A DNA stretch of 64,000 nucleotides, taken from an uncultured Bacteroidia bacterium (GTDB lineage: Bacteria > Bacteroidota > Bacteroidia > Bacteroidales > UBA932). The DNA lies in assembly GCA_902789395.1 (NCBI GenBank), contig CADANY010000012.1:1-64000 (forward strand), given 5' to 3'. Shown piece after piece: positions 1 to 9,043 of the stretch (position 1 is the first letter of the stretch; the number at the start of each line of letters is the position of its first letter). The notes under the pieces are model-generated. The model was not told the origin of the DNA. It made no database searches and worked only from the letters and a program-made list of their open reading frames with translations. Position numbers and translations under genes: made by a program.

Positions 1-80
1 TCCCATTCCGAACAGAGAAGTTAAGCTCACCCACGCCGATGGTACTGCCCCACCAGGTGGGAGAGTAGGTAGCTGCCGTT
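1..80 (+). rRNA. rrf: 5S ribosomal RNA, 3' part
   Basis: The first ~80 bases read as the 3' two-thirds of a bacterial 5S rRNA: CCCATTCCGAACAGAGAAG followed by the loop E/helix IV region and GAGAGTAGGTAGCTGCC. The 5' end lies outside the window, so this is probably the tail of an rRNA operon entering from the left. The 3' end is set to within a few bases by the terminator that follows. Confidence 0.93.
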
Positions 81-86
81 CTTCGA

Positions 87-120
87 AGCCCTGATCAGAA
101 TCTTCTGGTCAGGGCTTTTT
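87..120 (+). terminator. Rho-independent terminator of the rRNA operon
   Basis: A 12-bp stem (AGCCCTGATCAG with CTGGTCAGGGCT, one G-T pair) closes a six-base loop and runs into TTTTT. It directly follows the 5S rRNA. Confidence 0.88.
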
Positions 121-185
121 GTATATTCCTTTTCGATCTTCTCAATTTTTTTGTTATCTTTCGAAGATAATAATTCGATCCAAGT

Positions 186-1295
186 ATGAAAAGAATCCTA
201 TCCGTCCTTTTTGTTTTTCTCTCGTTTTCTGCTCTTGCCCAGCATAGGGCAGACCGTCAGGAACTTTCGGCTCCCGGATCATCAACCATGATCGTCCTCG
301 GTGATCCGCAGGGATATATCAAGTATGACCTGAACCAGCCTCTTTTCGAGCTTTGTACAGCCTGGATAGCGGATAATGCGGACCACCTCAATATCAAAGC
401 CGTTCTCTGCACGGGAGATCTGGTAGAGCAGAATGATAACAATGCGCTGAACCGCAAGATGCTGAACCAAAGCAGCCGCCAGATGTGGGCTTCAGTCTCC
501 CGCGCCTTTGAGCGGATCGATGGGAAAGTCCCTTATATGGTCAGCCCCGGCAATCATGACTATGGGTTTAAGAGTTCTGAGGATTATCATACTTTCTTCC
601 CGGATTATTTTACTTTTGAACGTCAGGGAGATGCGTTAAAAGAGATTCTGGTATCCGAATACCCCAACCGGGAGGGCCGTGCTTCCCTTGAGAATGCTGC
701 CTGCCTGTTCGAATTGCCCGGATGGGACCGGAAAATCCTTGTTGTCACCGCTGAGTTCACGCCTTCTGACGGGGTGCTTGAATGGGCAAAGAAGCTTTGT
801 CTCTCAGATGCTTACAAGGATTGTTATGTTATTTTCATGACACATTCGTATATGAAATGTGCCCTGAAGTGCCATAATGAGCGCTATACCCAGCCGGAGG
901 GCTATGGGATCAGCAAGCGGGAAGGAAACAACTATGGGCAGCAGATCTGGGACAAACTCGTCAATGAGGTCCCGAACCTGCGGCTTGTCATCTGCGGTCA
1001 CCACGGCCATGCCGTCAACGGGGAACCGGATGTGTATGAATGGGCTACCGGATGGCGTGTCGACAAGAATAAGGCCGGGAAGAATGTCGGTCAGATGATG
1101 TTCAATGTCCAGACCCTTGGCGGCGGCTGGGAAGGGAACGGTGGCGACGGCTGGCTGAGGATCCTGGAGTTCATGCCCGATGGAAAAACGGTCAAAGTTC
1201 GGACGTATTCTCCGCTGTTCGGGATCTCCGCTCTGACCCGGCACCTTGCCCACCGCACCGGCCCGTATGACCAGTTTGACTTTGTAATCGATTGA
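186..1295 (+). CDS. Exported calcineurin-like metallophosphoesterase
   Basis: A 369-residue protein with an N-terminal signal peptide (hydrophobic core about residues 4-16, ending SALAQ). The metallophosphoesterase metal-binding motifs occur in order: GDPQGY near residue 40, CTGDLVEQND near 77, GNHDYG near 122, MTHSYM near 220 and CGHHGH near 272. Such enzymes use a two-metal centre to hydrolyse phosphomonoesters or phosphodiesters, here in the periplasm or at the cell surface. The substrate cannot be read from sequence. A TATCTTTC box at 155-162, one mismatch from the Bacteroidales -7 element, lies upstream. The stop is 5 bp before the next ATG, so the two genes are probably cotranscribed. 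Confidence 0.85.
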   Translation: MKRILSVLFVFLSFSALAQHRADRQELSAPGSSTMIVLGDPQGYIKYDLNQPLFELCTAWIADNADHLNIKAVLCTGDLVEQNDNNALNRKMLNQSSRQMWASVSRAFERIDGKVPYMVSPGNHDYGFKSSEDYHTFFPDYFTFERQGDALKEILVSEYPNREGRASLENAACLFELPGWDRKILVVTAEFTPSDGVLEWAKKLCLSDAYKDCYVIFMTHSYMKCALKCHNERYTQPEGYGISKREGNNYGQQIWDKLVNEVPNLRLVICGHHGHAVNGEPDVYEWATGWRVDKNKAGKNVGQMMFNVQTLGGGWEGNGGDGWLRILEFMPDGKTVKVRTYSPLFGISALTRHLAHRTGPYDQFDFVID

Positions 1296-1300
1296 CAGCC

Positions 1301-2227
1301 ATGAAAAAGATATTCTCATTTCTGATCGGACTCCTGCTTCTCGTCCCGGCGGTGGATGCTCAGGAAATCCACCGGGGCGGCGCGGTTACGACGCTCCGGG
1401 ACATTGAAAGGGCAGAGGCAATTCTCGGGGGGATGGACCATGTGATCGGCCCCCAGGCGTTATCCGAATGCACGACCTGCACCATCCTCGACGCCGGGAT
1501 TCCGACCTCCGAGCTGATGGTTTATGCCGCGCGATACCTGTTGGGTACCCCCTACGTCGCATCGACTCTCGAGGGAGGAACAAAAGAAGAACTCCGGGTC
1601 TATCTGACAAAGACAGACTGCATCCTTTTCGTTGAGACCTGCCTCAATCTCGCCCTGACCAAGATGCAGGGACATTCCGATTTTGATGCACTTGCCGAGA
1701 ATCTCCGCCAGAGCCGCTACCGGGGCGGGGTCGTTTCCTGCTATGCGGATCGCATCCATTATACGACAGAATGGATACGGCTCAAAGAAAAGAAAGGGAT
1801 TCTGAAGGATATCACGCTTGATCTCGGCGGAATCAAATCCGAGAAAAAGATTTTTTATATGAGCCGGAACTATAAGAGTTACAAGCACTTGAAGGATGCT
1901 GATACAGACCCGGCTGCCGCTCGGAACCGGGAGATCATCGCAGGTGTGGAAAAGGAGCTCAACCAATCGCCGCAAACCTATATCCCCGCAGCGCGTATCC
2001 GGGAGATAGAAGGGCAGATCCGCTCCGGAGATATTATCTGTTATATGTCCGGAGTTGAAGGGCTTGATATCGCCCATGTCGCCATTGCCTATGTCCATGA
2101 CGGGAAAGTCGGGTTCATCCATGCATCGCAGGCGGACGGGAAGGTCGAAATCGATCCCCTGACGATCGCGGATTATGTCAAGTCGAGAAAGAACTGTCCG
2201 GGAATCAAAGTGGTACGGGTATTGTAG
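1301..2227 (+). CDS. DUF1460 (N-acetylmuramoyl-L-alanine amidase-like) exported protein
   Basis: A 308-residue protein with a signal peptide ending about VPAVDAQ. The segment KTDCILFVETCLNLAL carries the Cys characteristic of DUF1460, an NlpC/P60-like papain-fold family associated with peptidoglycan. Further on, the segments GDIICYMSGVEGLDIAHVA and KVGFIHAS resemble the catalytic His region of that fold. A TTG at 1292 in the same frame could also start the ORF, but ATG 1301 gives a clean signal peptide and a 5-bp gap from the upstream phosphoesterase. A role in cell-wall turnover is inferred from the family; the substrate is unknown. Confidence 0.75.
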   Translation: MKKIFSFLIGLLLLVPAVDAQEIHRGGAVTTLRDIERAEAILGGMDHVIGPQALSECTTCTILDAGIPTSELMVYAARYLLGTPYVASTLEGGTKEELRVYLTKTDCILFVETCLNLALTKMQGHSDFDALAENLRQSRYRGGVVSCYADRIHYTTEWIRLKEKKGILKDITLDLGGIKSEKKIFYMSRNYKSYKHLKDADTDPAAARNREIIAGVEKELNQSPQTYIPAARIREIEGQIRSGDIICYMSGVEGLDIAHVAIAYVHDGKVGFIHASQADGKVEIDPLTIADYVKSRKNCPGIKVVRVL

Positions 2228-2228
2228 C

Positions 2229-2259
2229 TTGATATTCTTGCGATAAATTCGTACATTTG
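2229..2259 (+). promoter_or_regulatory. Bacteroidales-type promoter of eno
   Basis: TTG at 2229-2231 and TACATTTG at 2252-2259, separated by 20 bases, match the -33 TTTG / -7 TAnnTTTG consensus. Transcription would start shortly after, about 30 bases before the enolase ATG. Confidence 0.75.
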
Positions 2260-2271
2260 CGTCGCTTTTGA

Positions 2272-3606
<1,335 letters not shown>

Positions 3607-3630
3607 TTTCCGGCGGTCCTGAATCATGAC

Positions 3631-3663
3631 GGGGTCGGCTCACAAGAGCCGACCCCGATTTTT
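3631..3663 (+). terminator. Rho-independent terminator after eno
   Basis: An 11-bp perfect stem (GGGGTCGGCTC / GAGCCGACCCC) with loop ACAA, then GATTTTT. Confidence 0.9.
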
Positions 3664-3685
3664 ATCATCTCTCCGGATTGCTGCC

Positions 3686-3810
3686 GAGGAAAGGGATGTC
3701 CAGGACCCGGGAACCGTCCTTCGGACCCCTCCCGGTCTTTCGACCGGGTCCCTCCCTCTTACACGGCCGAGGGTGGCCATGGGTTTCCGGTCCTGGACAT
3801 CCCTTCCCTC
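3686..3810. repeat. Nested palindromic element, copy 1 (between eno and tsaE)
   Basis: Inverted arms of 22 bp (3686-3707 and 3789-3810, one mismatch; core AAGGGATGTCCAGGACC) enclose about 80 bp that itself folds. The inner part holds a CCGGTC/GACCGG hairpin with a four-base loop and a GTCC-TTC-GGAC hairpin. Read on the minus strand, the inner core is homologous to copy 2 at 51604-51722: both carry CCACCCTCGGC, then TAAGAGGGAGGG, then GGGAGGGG followed by CCG. The outer arms of the two copies differ completely. The right arm overlaps two bases of the tsaE stop codon. No coding capacity is apparent. Confidence 0.85.
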
Positions 3811-4234
3811 AGTCCTCCCAGGTCAGGAGGCGGGATTCGTCGGGAAGAACGGAAATATGGACCCGGAGAGTCTCTTCCGGAAGAATATCTTCAATATTTT
3901 CGGGCCATTCCATCAAGCACAGCGCTCCGCTGTCGATGTAGTCGTAAAAACCGATGTCGAGCGCCTCTGAAATTTTTTCGATCCGATAGAAGTCAAAATG
4001 GAAGACGGGTTCGCCGGAGGCCGTCCGATATTCATTGACAATGGCAAAAGTCGGAGAACTGACAGCGTCCTCCCTGACACCCAGCGCTTTGCAGACGGCG
4101 GTTGTGAAGGTCGTCTTGCCGGCTCCCATCGGAGCGTAGAAGGCGATCAAGGAATGGTCTCCGATTTCACGGAGAAATTCACCTGCCGCCCGGTCGAGGT
4201 CTTCAAGGCTTGGGATTGCGATTTGATGGACCAT
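3809..4234 (-). CDS. tsaE: tRNA threonylcarbamoyladenosine biosynthesis ATPase TsaE
   Basis: A 141-residue P-loop ATPase that works with TsaB, TsaD and TsaC to make the t6A modification at position 37 of ANN-decoding tRNAs. The Walker A motif GAGKTTFTTAV lies near residue 38, followed by SSPTFAIVNEY, HFDFYRIE and CLMEWPENI, all typical of the family. Length is normal. The stop codon (3809-3811) overlaps the right arm of the palindromic element, so that element may have set the present C-terminus. The gene diverges from the transporter gene; TATTTTTG on the minus strand (4263-4270) is a candidate -7 box. Confidence 0.95.
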   Translation of the reverse strand: MVHQIAIPSLEDLDRAAGEFLREIGDHSLIAFYAPMGAGKTTFTTAVCKALGVREDAVSSPTFAIVNEYRTASGEPVFHFDFYRIEKISEALDIGFYDYIDSGALCLMEWPENIEDILPEETLRVHISVLPDESRLLTWED

Positions 4235-4314
4235 TACAATGTATCTTTACAGTTAACGGGTGCAAAAATACAAAAAATAATTGCTATCTTAGTCCTTCGA
4301 TAAAGTATTCAGCT

Positions 4315-5742
4315 ATGGACAAAGCAACACAAGCCAAGTACAACTATTGGCAGTGGCGAACCCTTATCGCCCTGATTGTCGGTTACACATTCTATTATTT
4401 CCTTCGCAAAAACTTCAGTGCCGCCATTCCGGCGATGAACGAGACCCTCGGCATTACGAAGACCCAGCTCGGTCTTTTCCTGTCCCTGAACGGTATCGTC
4501 TACGGCCTCTCCCGTTTTATCAACGGTATTCTCGCTGACCGCTACAACAAGCGCCTGATGATGACGATGGGCCTGGTTTTGTCTGCTATCATCAATTTCG
4601 CCATTTGTTTCTCACCGAAGATGAACGGATTCATCAACGTTCTCGATACGGAGGGGAAGGCGACGATGACGCTCGTGTATATCATCGGGTCCCTCTGGGT
4701 CCTGAACGGGTATGTCCATGGCATGGGTTATCCCCCCTGCGCCTCTTTGATGGCTCACTGGTTCCGTCCTTCGGAACTTGCGACCAAGCAGTCGATTTGG
4801 AACGCGTCCCATTCCATCGGGGCCGGACTTGTCGTTGCCCTTTGCGGCTGGATGCTTTCCAAGTGGGGATATAGTGCCTGGCAGCTTTGCTTTGCCGTCC
4901 CGGCAGTTCTTTCGCTCATGGGCGCGATCTATCTCTATATGTCCCTTCGCGACACCCCGTCCTCCGTCGGTCTTCCTGAAATTGAGGAGCTGGAGCGCAT
5001 GGAGGGGAACAAGAAAGAGAATGAGAAGGAAGATGTTGAGCTTTCCGGATCCGAATTCAAGAAGTTCGTCAATCAGATGGTCTTCCGCAACAAGCACGTT
5101 TGGATCGTTTCCCTGGCTGATTTCTGCGTCTACGTTATCCGGTTTACGATTTTGGAATGGGGAACCATGTTCCTGACCCAGTACAAAGGCCTTCCCATTG
5201 CGCTCGCGGCGTCGATTGTCGCTGCTTCAGAACTGATTGGCGGCGTATTCGGAACGGTTGTCGCCGGCTGGGTGACCGACCGATTCTTCAAGAGCCGGAC
5301 GATCCGCACCTGCGTATTCTGCATGCTGGGCGCAACGGCCAGCTTCTTCGTCTTCTGGCTGCTTCCGAAGGATGCTCCGTGGATCTTTACCGCCTTCTTC
5401 ATCGTCCTTTCCGCCTTCTTCGTCTATGGCCCCCAGGCCCTTCTCGGAGTCAGCGCTTCCCAGTATGCAACCAAGAAAGCATCCGCTTCCAGCAACGGTT
5501 TCGTGGGCATCTGGTGCTATGCGGCCTCTCTGATTGCGGGTGTCGGTTTCGGTGCCCTGGCTGAGAGTGAAGCCTACGGATGGAACGCTGTTTTTATCGT
5601 TACCTTCCTCTTCGGTCTTCTCGGGGCCGGTATCCTGGCTCTGATGTGGAACGCCCCGGCGGATGACTACGCCAGGGCGGAAAAGGTCCTTGCTAAAATT
5701 GCCGAGGAGCGCGAGATGAATAACGAATCGCTTGACGATTAG
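4315..5742 (+). CDS. MFS organophosphate:phosphate antiporter (GlpT/UhpT/UhpC family)
   Basis: A 475-residue polytopic inner-membrane protein with about 12 hydrophobic segments. The N-terminus has YFLRKNFSAAIPAM and DRYNKR in the first cytoplasmic loop, and the HGMGYPPCA segment follows, as in the OPA family that exchanges glycerol-3-phosphate or hexose phosphates for phosphate. ATG 4315 is chosen because the reading frame upstream to 4210 runs through the tsaE start and promoter region and is not protein-like. The exact substrate is not readable. The stop overlaps the stop of the convergent S41 protease gene by four bases. Confidence 0.85.
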   Translation: MDKATQAKYNYWQWRTLIALIVGYTFYYFLRKNFSAAIPAMNETLGITKTQLGLFLSLNGIVYGLSRFINGILADRYNKRLMMTMGLVLSAIINFAICFSPKMNGFINVLDTEGKATMTLVYIIGSLWVLNGYVHGMGYPPCASLMAHWFRPSELATKQSIWNASHSIGAGLVVALCGWMLSKWGYSAWQLCFAVPAVLSLMGAIYLYMSLRDTPSSVGLPEIEELERMEGNKKENEKEDVELSGSEFKKFVNQMVFRNKHVWIVSLADFCVYVIRFTILEWGTMFLTQYKGLPIALAASIVAASELIGGVFGTVVAGWVTDRFFKSRTIRTCVFCMLGATASFFVFWLLPKDAPWIFTAFFIVLSAFFVYGPQALLGVSASQYATKKASASSNGFVGIWCYAASLIAGVGFGALAESEAYGWNAVFIVTFLFGLLGAGILALMWNAPADDYARAEKVLAKIAEEREMNNESLDD

Positions 5743-7175
5743 CGGGGTAGCGTCCGTACCCGGAATCCTTCCCGGGTCGGAGCACCCTGTACCGGTATGA
5801 CGGCGGGAGAGGTTGTTTCCTCTCTCGCCATTTCATATCCCGCAAGGGAGAGTGCCTTCGCAAGCATCGTTTCGGCGGGAGATCCCAGTTCATGCCCATC
5901 GAGCGGATTGTCCTTCAGGAGGATGTCCGGTTCAATCCCGTCCGGCATGCTCAGGGTCTTTCCGTCTTTGTCTGCATAGCGCCCGTACATAACATAGATG
6001 CCCCAGTTGTCCGTATAGCGGACTCCTTCCTCGAAGGTCGTCGCATCGATCTGGTCTTTGGCCGCTTCATACCACTGCTTCGCACTGACGATGAGTCCGG
6101 AGCAGTACTTTCCATAGGTCTTCGTCCCGATGACCGTCATGTCGATATACGGAGCCAGTCCGCCGATGAGGCTTTCCGAAGCGGAGGCGCTGCTTTCGGA
6201 GACGAGGAAATAGACTTTCGAGGGAGCGAGCAAGGCATTTGAGATGTCTATAAACCGGATCGATCCGCCGGAAGAGATGCCATGGGTCGTACTGAAACGG
6301 GTTTCTGCGTCCCCGGTATCTTCCTCGCTCATCTTTTTATTGTGGACTTCGGTCGTGAAAACACTCTTCCCGGTCACCTCCTTTTCCGGGGCGATCATGG
6401 ATGCGAGAAACGCTTCCGTAGCTGCATATCCGCCGGTATTGTACCGGAGGTCCAGGATGAGTTCCGTCACCCCGCTTTCCTTGAAGTGCCGGAAAACAGT
6501 CTGCAGATCCTTGCAGGAGTCAAGGGTAAAGTTCGTGTAATGAAGATAACCGATTCGCTTCGATCCTGTGTCGAAGATGGTATTTACTCCGATGGGATTT
6601 TCGTACATCTGGACGGCATCCAGGGAAATCTCCCGTCCGTCCGCCAGCGTCAGAAGAACGTGGTCTCCACCGGAGAGTTCTCCGACGATGATATCGTAAT
6701 AGTTGCTTTCCGTCAGCGTCTTTCCGTTGATTTTAAGGATTATATCACCTCTTTTGAGACCGGCGTCAGCAGCGGGGGAGCCGGCGTAGGTATACCGGAC
6801 GACGGCACAGATATTCTTCCGGGTTTCGTCGGAATAATATAAGCTATAATCCAATCCATAAGTTTTTGTATTGCCGGAGACGGAACCTGCCAGCGAGCTG
6901 AAATCGTCTGTAACCCGGGTCCATTTGTCGATATCCTCACCGGCACTGTCCTTATACCGGATATCATAGACTTTCTGGATCGGATCGTCGTAGTAGCCCC
7001 AGTGGCTGAAGGCTTCAGAGATCTCATCAATCCAGAGATAGTAGGTGCCCATCATATTGTAGGCGAAGTAGTTGGCGTAATATAAGCCCTTCTGTTCCGG
7101 CGTATCCGGTCCCTTGGGGTGGCAGCCCGTCAGGAAGAGAAGTGCCGCAGAAAGGAGTATAATCGTTTTCTTCAT
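5739..7175 (-). CDS. S41-family (C-terminal processing) peptidase, lipoprotein
   Basis: A 478-residue protein. ATG 7175 begins a lipoprotein signal (MKKTIILLSAALLFLTGC; lipidated Cys18). A PDZ domain follows (GSPAADAGLKRGDIILKING), then the S41 core LILDLRYNTGGY, and VSESSASASESLIGG with the nucleophile Ser, then GTKTYGKYC with the catalytic Lys. The open frame continues upstream to 8156, but that part is antisense to the next gene and lacks protein character. Such proteases cleave periplasmic proteins near their C-termini. The likely promoter is TATCTTTG at 7198-7205. Confidence 0.88.
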   Translation of the reverse strand: MKKTIILLSAALLFLTGCHPKGPDTPEQKGLYYANYFAYNMMGTYYLWIDEISEAFSHWGYYDDPIQKVYDIRYKDSAGEDIDKWTRVTDDFSSLAGSVSGNTKTYGLDYSLYYSDETRKNICAVVRYTYAGSPAADAGLKRGDIILKINGKTLTESNYYDIIVGELSGGDHVLLTLADGREISLDAVQMYENPIGVNTIFDTGSKRIGYLHYTNFTLDSCKDLQTVFRHFKESGVTELILDLRYNTGGYAATEAFLASMIAPEKEVTGKSVFTTEVHNKKMSEEDTGDAETRFSTTHGISSGGSIRFIDISNALLAPSKVYFLVSESSASASESLIGGLAPYIDMTVIGTKTYGKYCSGLIVSAKQWYEAAKDQIDATTFEEGVRYTDNWGIYVMYGRYADKDGKTLSMPDGIEPDILLKDNPLDGHELGSPAETMLAKALSLAGYEMAREETTSPAVIPVQGAPTREGFRVRTLPR

Positions 7176-7197
7176 ATCCAATTCTCTAATCATCATG

Positions 7198-7205
7198 CAA
7201 AGATA
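7198..7205 (-). promoter_or_regulatory. -7 box for the S41 peptidase gene
   Basis: A perfect TATCTTTG on the minus strand (CAAAGATA on plus), 22 bp upstream of ATG 7175. No clear -33 TTTG is seen. Confidence 0.55.
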
Positions 7206-7262
7206 CAATTTCCTTGTGTTATTTATAGGAAAAATACTATCTTGCAGCATTGACCGTCCGAT

Positions 7263-8897
7263 ATGAAAGCCATCATCTCTCTCCTCTTTTTCCTCGCTCT
7301 CGCCGGAAACCTGTCCGCCGAAGGGGATCCGTTCAGCAATGACCGTAACCGCTGGATGCGGAAGGCCGAAGAAGCGAAACCCGTCCTGAACAAACAGGAA
7401 TGTCTTCCCGTTGCCCTGGTTCGGGCGGTGGAAGACTCCTCGGAATTCCAGGGCTGGCGCTATGAGGAAACCGGTAAACCCTCGGATCTGTATGGACAAG
7501 GCTTCAAATCCATCGGAACGGTGACGCTGGATTTCGGGCGCCACTTGGTCGGCCATCTCTCTTTCCATACGAAGACGACAGCAGGTTGCCTGGATTCGCC
7601 GCTCCGGCTGAAATTCACCTTCGGGGAGCGGCCGATCGACTTGGTACTTCCTTATGAACCCTGGGAGAAAGACCGGCTCGGAAGGGGATGGATGCAGGAC
7701 GAGATCCTGGTTCTGGACCATCTGGACGATTGGGTGACGATTCCCCGCCGGATGGCCTTCCGGTACGTGAGGATCGAGATGGACGGCTGGCCGGGGGGAG
7801 GATATGATTTTGCCATCGACAGCCTGTTCTTTACGGCGCAGAGCTCCGCCGGGGCCCTGAAGAAAATCCTTCCGGAGTCCTGTCCGCCCCTGATGCGGTC
7901 CATCTTCGAAGTGGGCGTCGAAACCCTCCGGGAATGCATGCAGACGGTTTATGAGGATGGGCCGAAACGGGACCGGCGGCTTTGGATCGGGGACATGTAC
8001 CTCCAGGCCCTCGCCAACCGGTATTCTTTCCAGGATCCGGCCCTGACCCGCCGGGGACTGTATCTTTTTGCGGCTCTTTCCTGGAAAAACGGAACCCTTC
8101 CGGCGTCCATTATCGAGACCCCGGTCCCCCATCCCCAGCCTAACCATATCCCCCAATACGCCCAGATCTGGAATGTCATTCTCCTGGATTATCTCAAAGA
8201 AACCGGAGACCGGGAAACGGCGCTTGATTTATGGAAGGTGGCGAAAGAACAGATCCGGGCGGGCTTGACTTTTGTCGATGAAAACGGAGTGTACGATACT
8301 TCCCGGGGACAGGCCTGGCATTTCATCGACCATCGGGAAGGGCTGGACGTCCACGCTTCGTCCCAGGGAATCCTGCTTTTCGCTCTCCGAAAGACCTGGG
8401 AACTGGCCCGTCTGCTTGGAAAAGAAGAGGAAGTGGCCGATTATCCGGCCTTGATCCGCCGCTTGGAAAAAGGGGGCAGGAAGGCCTGGTACAACCGGAA
8501 AAGAGGCCTTGTCGAAAGCGGTCCGTCCCGTCAGGTAAGTCTGATTGCACAGGCCTGGATGGTCCTGTCCGGGATCCTGACCCCGGAAGAAGGTGCGAAA
8601 GCCATCCGAACGGCCTTCGGGACGGAGGATTGCGTGATGCCCGGATCCCCGTATGCTACCCATTACCTGATTGAGGCGATGCTCCTTTCCGGAATGAAAG
8701 AGGAAGCGAAAGCGTATCTGACTGACTATTGGGGAGGTATGGTCCGGAAAGGATTTGACACTTTCCCGGAAGCTTATGATCCGGCTGACGAGTTATTCTC
8801 GCCGTATCATTTCGTGCCTTTGAACAGCAACTGCCACGCGTGGAGTTGTACGCCGGTCTATTTCATCCAGGCCTATCCCGACGTTTTCCTCCGTTAG
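7263..8897 (+). CDS. Exported alpha-L-rhamnosidase-like (GH78-type six-hairpin) hydrolase
   Basis: A 544-residue protein with a signal peptide (about residues 1-19, ending LSA). Residues ~60-190 form a beta-rich domain (TVTLDFGRHLVGHLSFH). From about residue 210 an (alpha/alpha)6 region begins with the GH78-like signature EDGPKRDRRLWIGDMYLQAL, which carries the acidic residues expected in the catalytic pocket. It ends with LNSNCHAWSCTPVYFI, similar to the end of other rhamnosidase-type barrels. It is shorter than the GH78 enzyme at 48921-51596 and lacks several of its accessory beta domains. Specificity for rhamnose is inferred, not shown. Confidence 0.72.
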   Translation: MKAIISLLFFLALAGNLSAEGDPFSNDRNRWMRKAEEAKPVLNKQECLPVALVRAVEDSSEFQGWRYEETGKPSDLYGQGFKSIGTVTLDFGRHLVGHLSFHTKTTAGCLDSPLRLKFTFGERPIDLVLPYEPWEKDRLGRGWMQDEILVLDHLDDWVTIPRRMAFRYVRIEMDGWPGGGYDFAIDSLFFTAQSSAGALKKILPESCPPLMRSIFEVGVETLRECMQTVYEDGPKRDRRLWIGDMYLQALANRYSFQDPALTRRGLYLFAALSWKNGTLPASIIETPVPHPQPNHIPQYAQIWNVILLDYLKETGDRETALDLWKVAKEQIRAGLTFVDENGVYDTSRGQAWHFIDHREGLDVHASSQGILLFALRKTWELARLLGKEEEVADYPALIRRLEKGGRKAWYNRKRGLVESGPSRQVSLIAQAWMVLSGILTPEEGAKAIRTAFGTEDCVMPGSPYATHYLIEAMLLSGMKEEAKAYLTDYWGGMVRKGFDTFPEAYDPADELFSPYHFVPLNSNCHAWSCTPVYFIQAYPDVFLR

Positions 8898-9001
8898 GGT
8901 CCGGGATGTCCCGAGCCGGTGAACCCGCCGTCACAGAATCCTTTCAGGCCCAGGGCGGTCGCTCCGCCCATGTTCCCGGCGCCGAGGATGGTGATGTTCA
9001 T
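8894..9001 (-). pseudogene. proC: Remnant of pyrroline-5-carboxylate reductase (proC), N-terminus only
   Basis: On the minus strand ATG 9001 opens a 35-codon frame beginning MNITILGAGNMGGATALGLK. This is the Rossmann dinucleotide-binding start (GAGNMGGA) typical of ProC. The frame then reads FCDGGFTGSGHPGP and stops at TAA 8894-8896, whereas intact ProC is about 260 residues. The tail after residue ~25 does not look like ProC. The remnant lies between two unrelated genes and overlaps the stop codon of the rhamnosidase-like gene. Family assignment rests on about 20 residues. Confidence 0.6.
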
Positions 9002-9043
9002 ATACTTATTCCTTTGATTCTCTGCAAAGATAGTGATTCCCAG

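Noticed and set aside
4210-4314. Upstream extension of the antiporter frame
   Set aside because: It overlaps the tsaE start codon and the promoter region, and the residues (AT-rich, Asn/Lys) do not resemble the family N-terminus.
5758-5777. ACCCGG...CCGGGT inverted repeat near the antiporter/S41 convergent ends as another palindromic-element copy
   Set aside because: The arms are only 6 bp, the core motifs are absent, and the region codes for the peptidase C-terminus.
7176-8156. Long N-terminal extension of the minus-strand frame that contains the S41 peptidase
   Set aside because: It is antisense to the rhamnosidase-like gene and to the promoter region, is Arg/Pro-rich and lacks protein character; a perfect lipoprotein signal starts at 7175.
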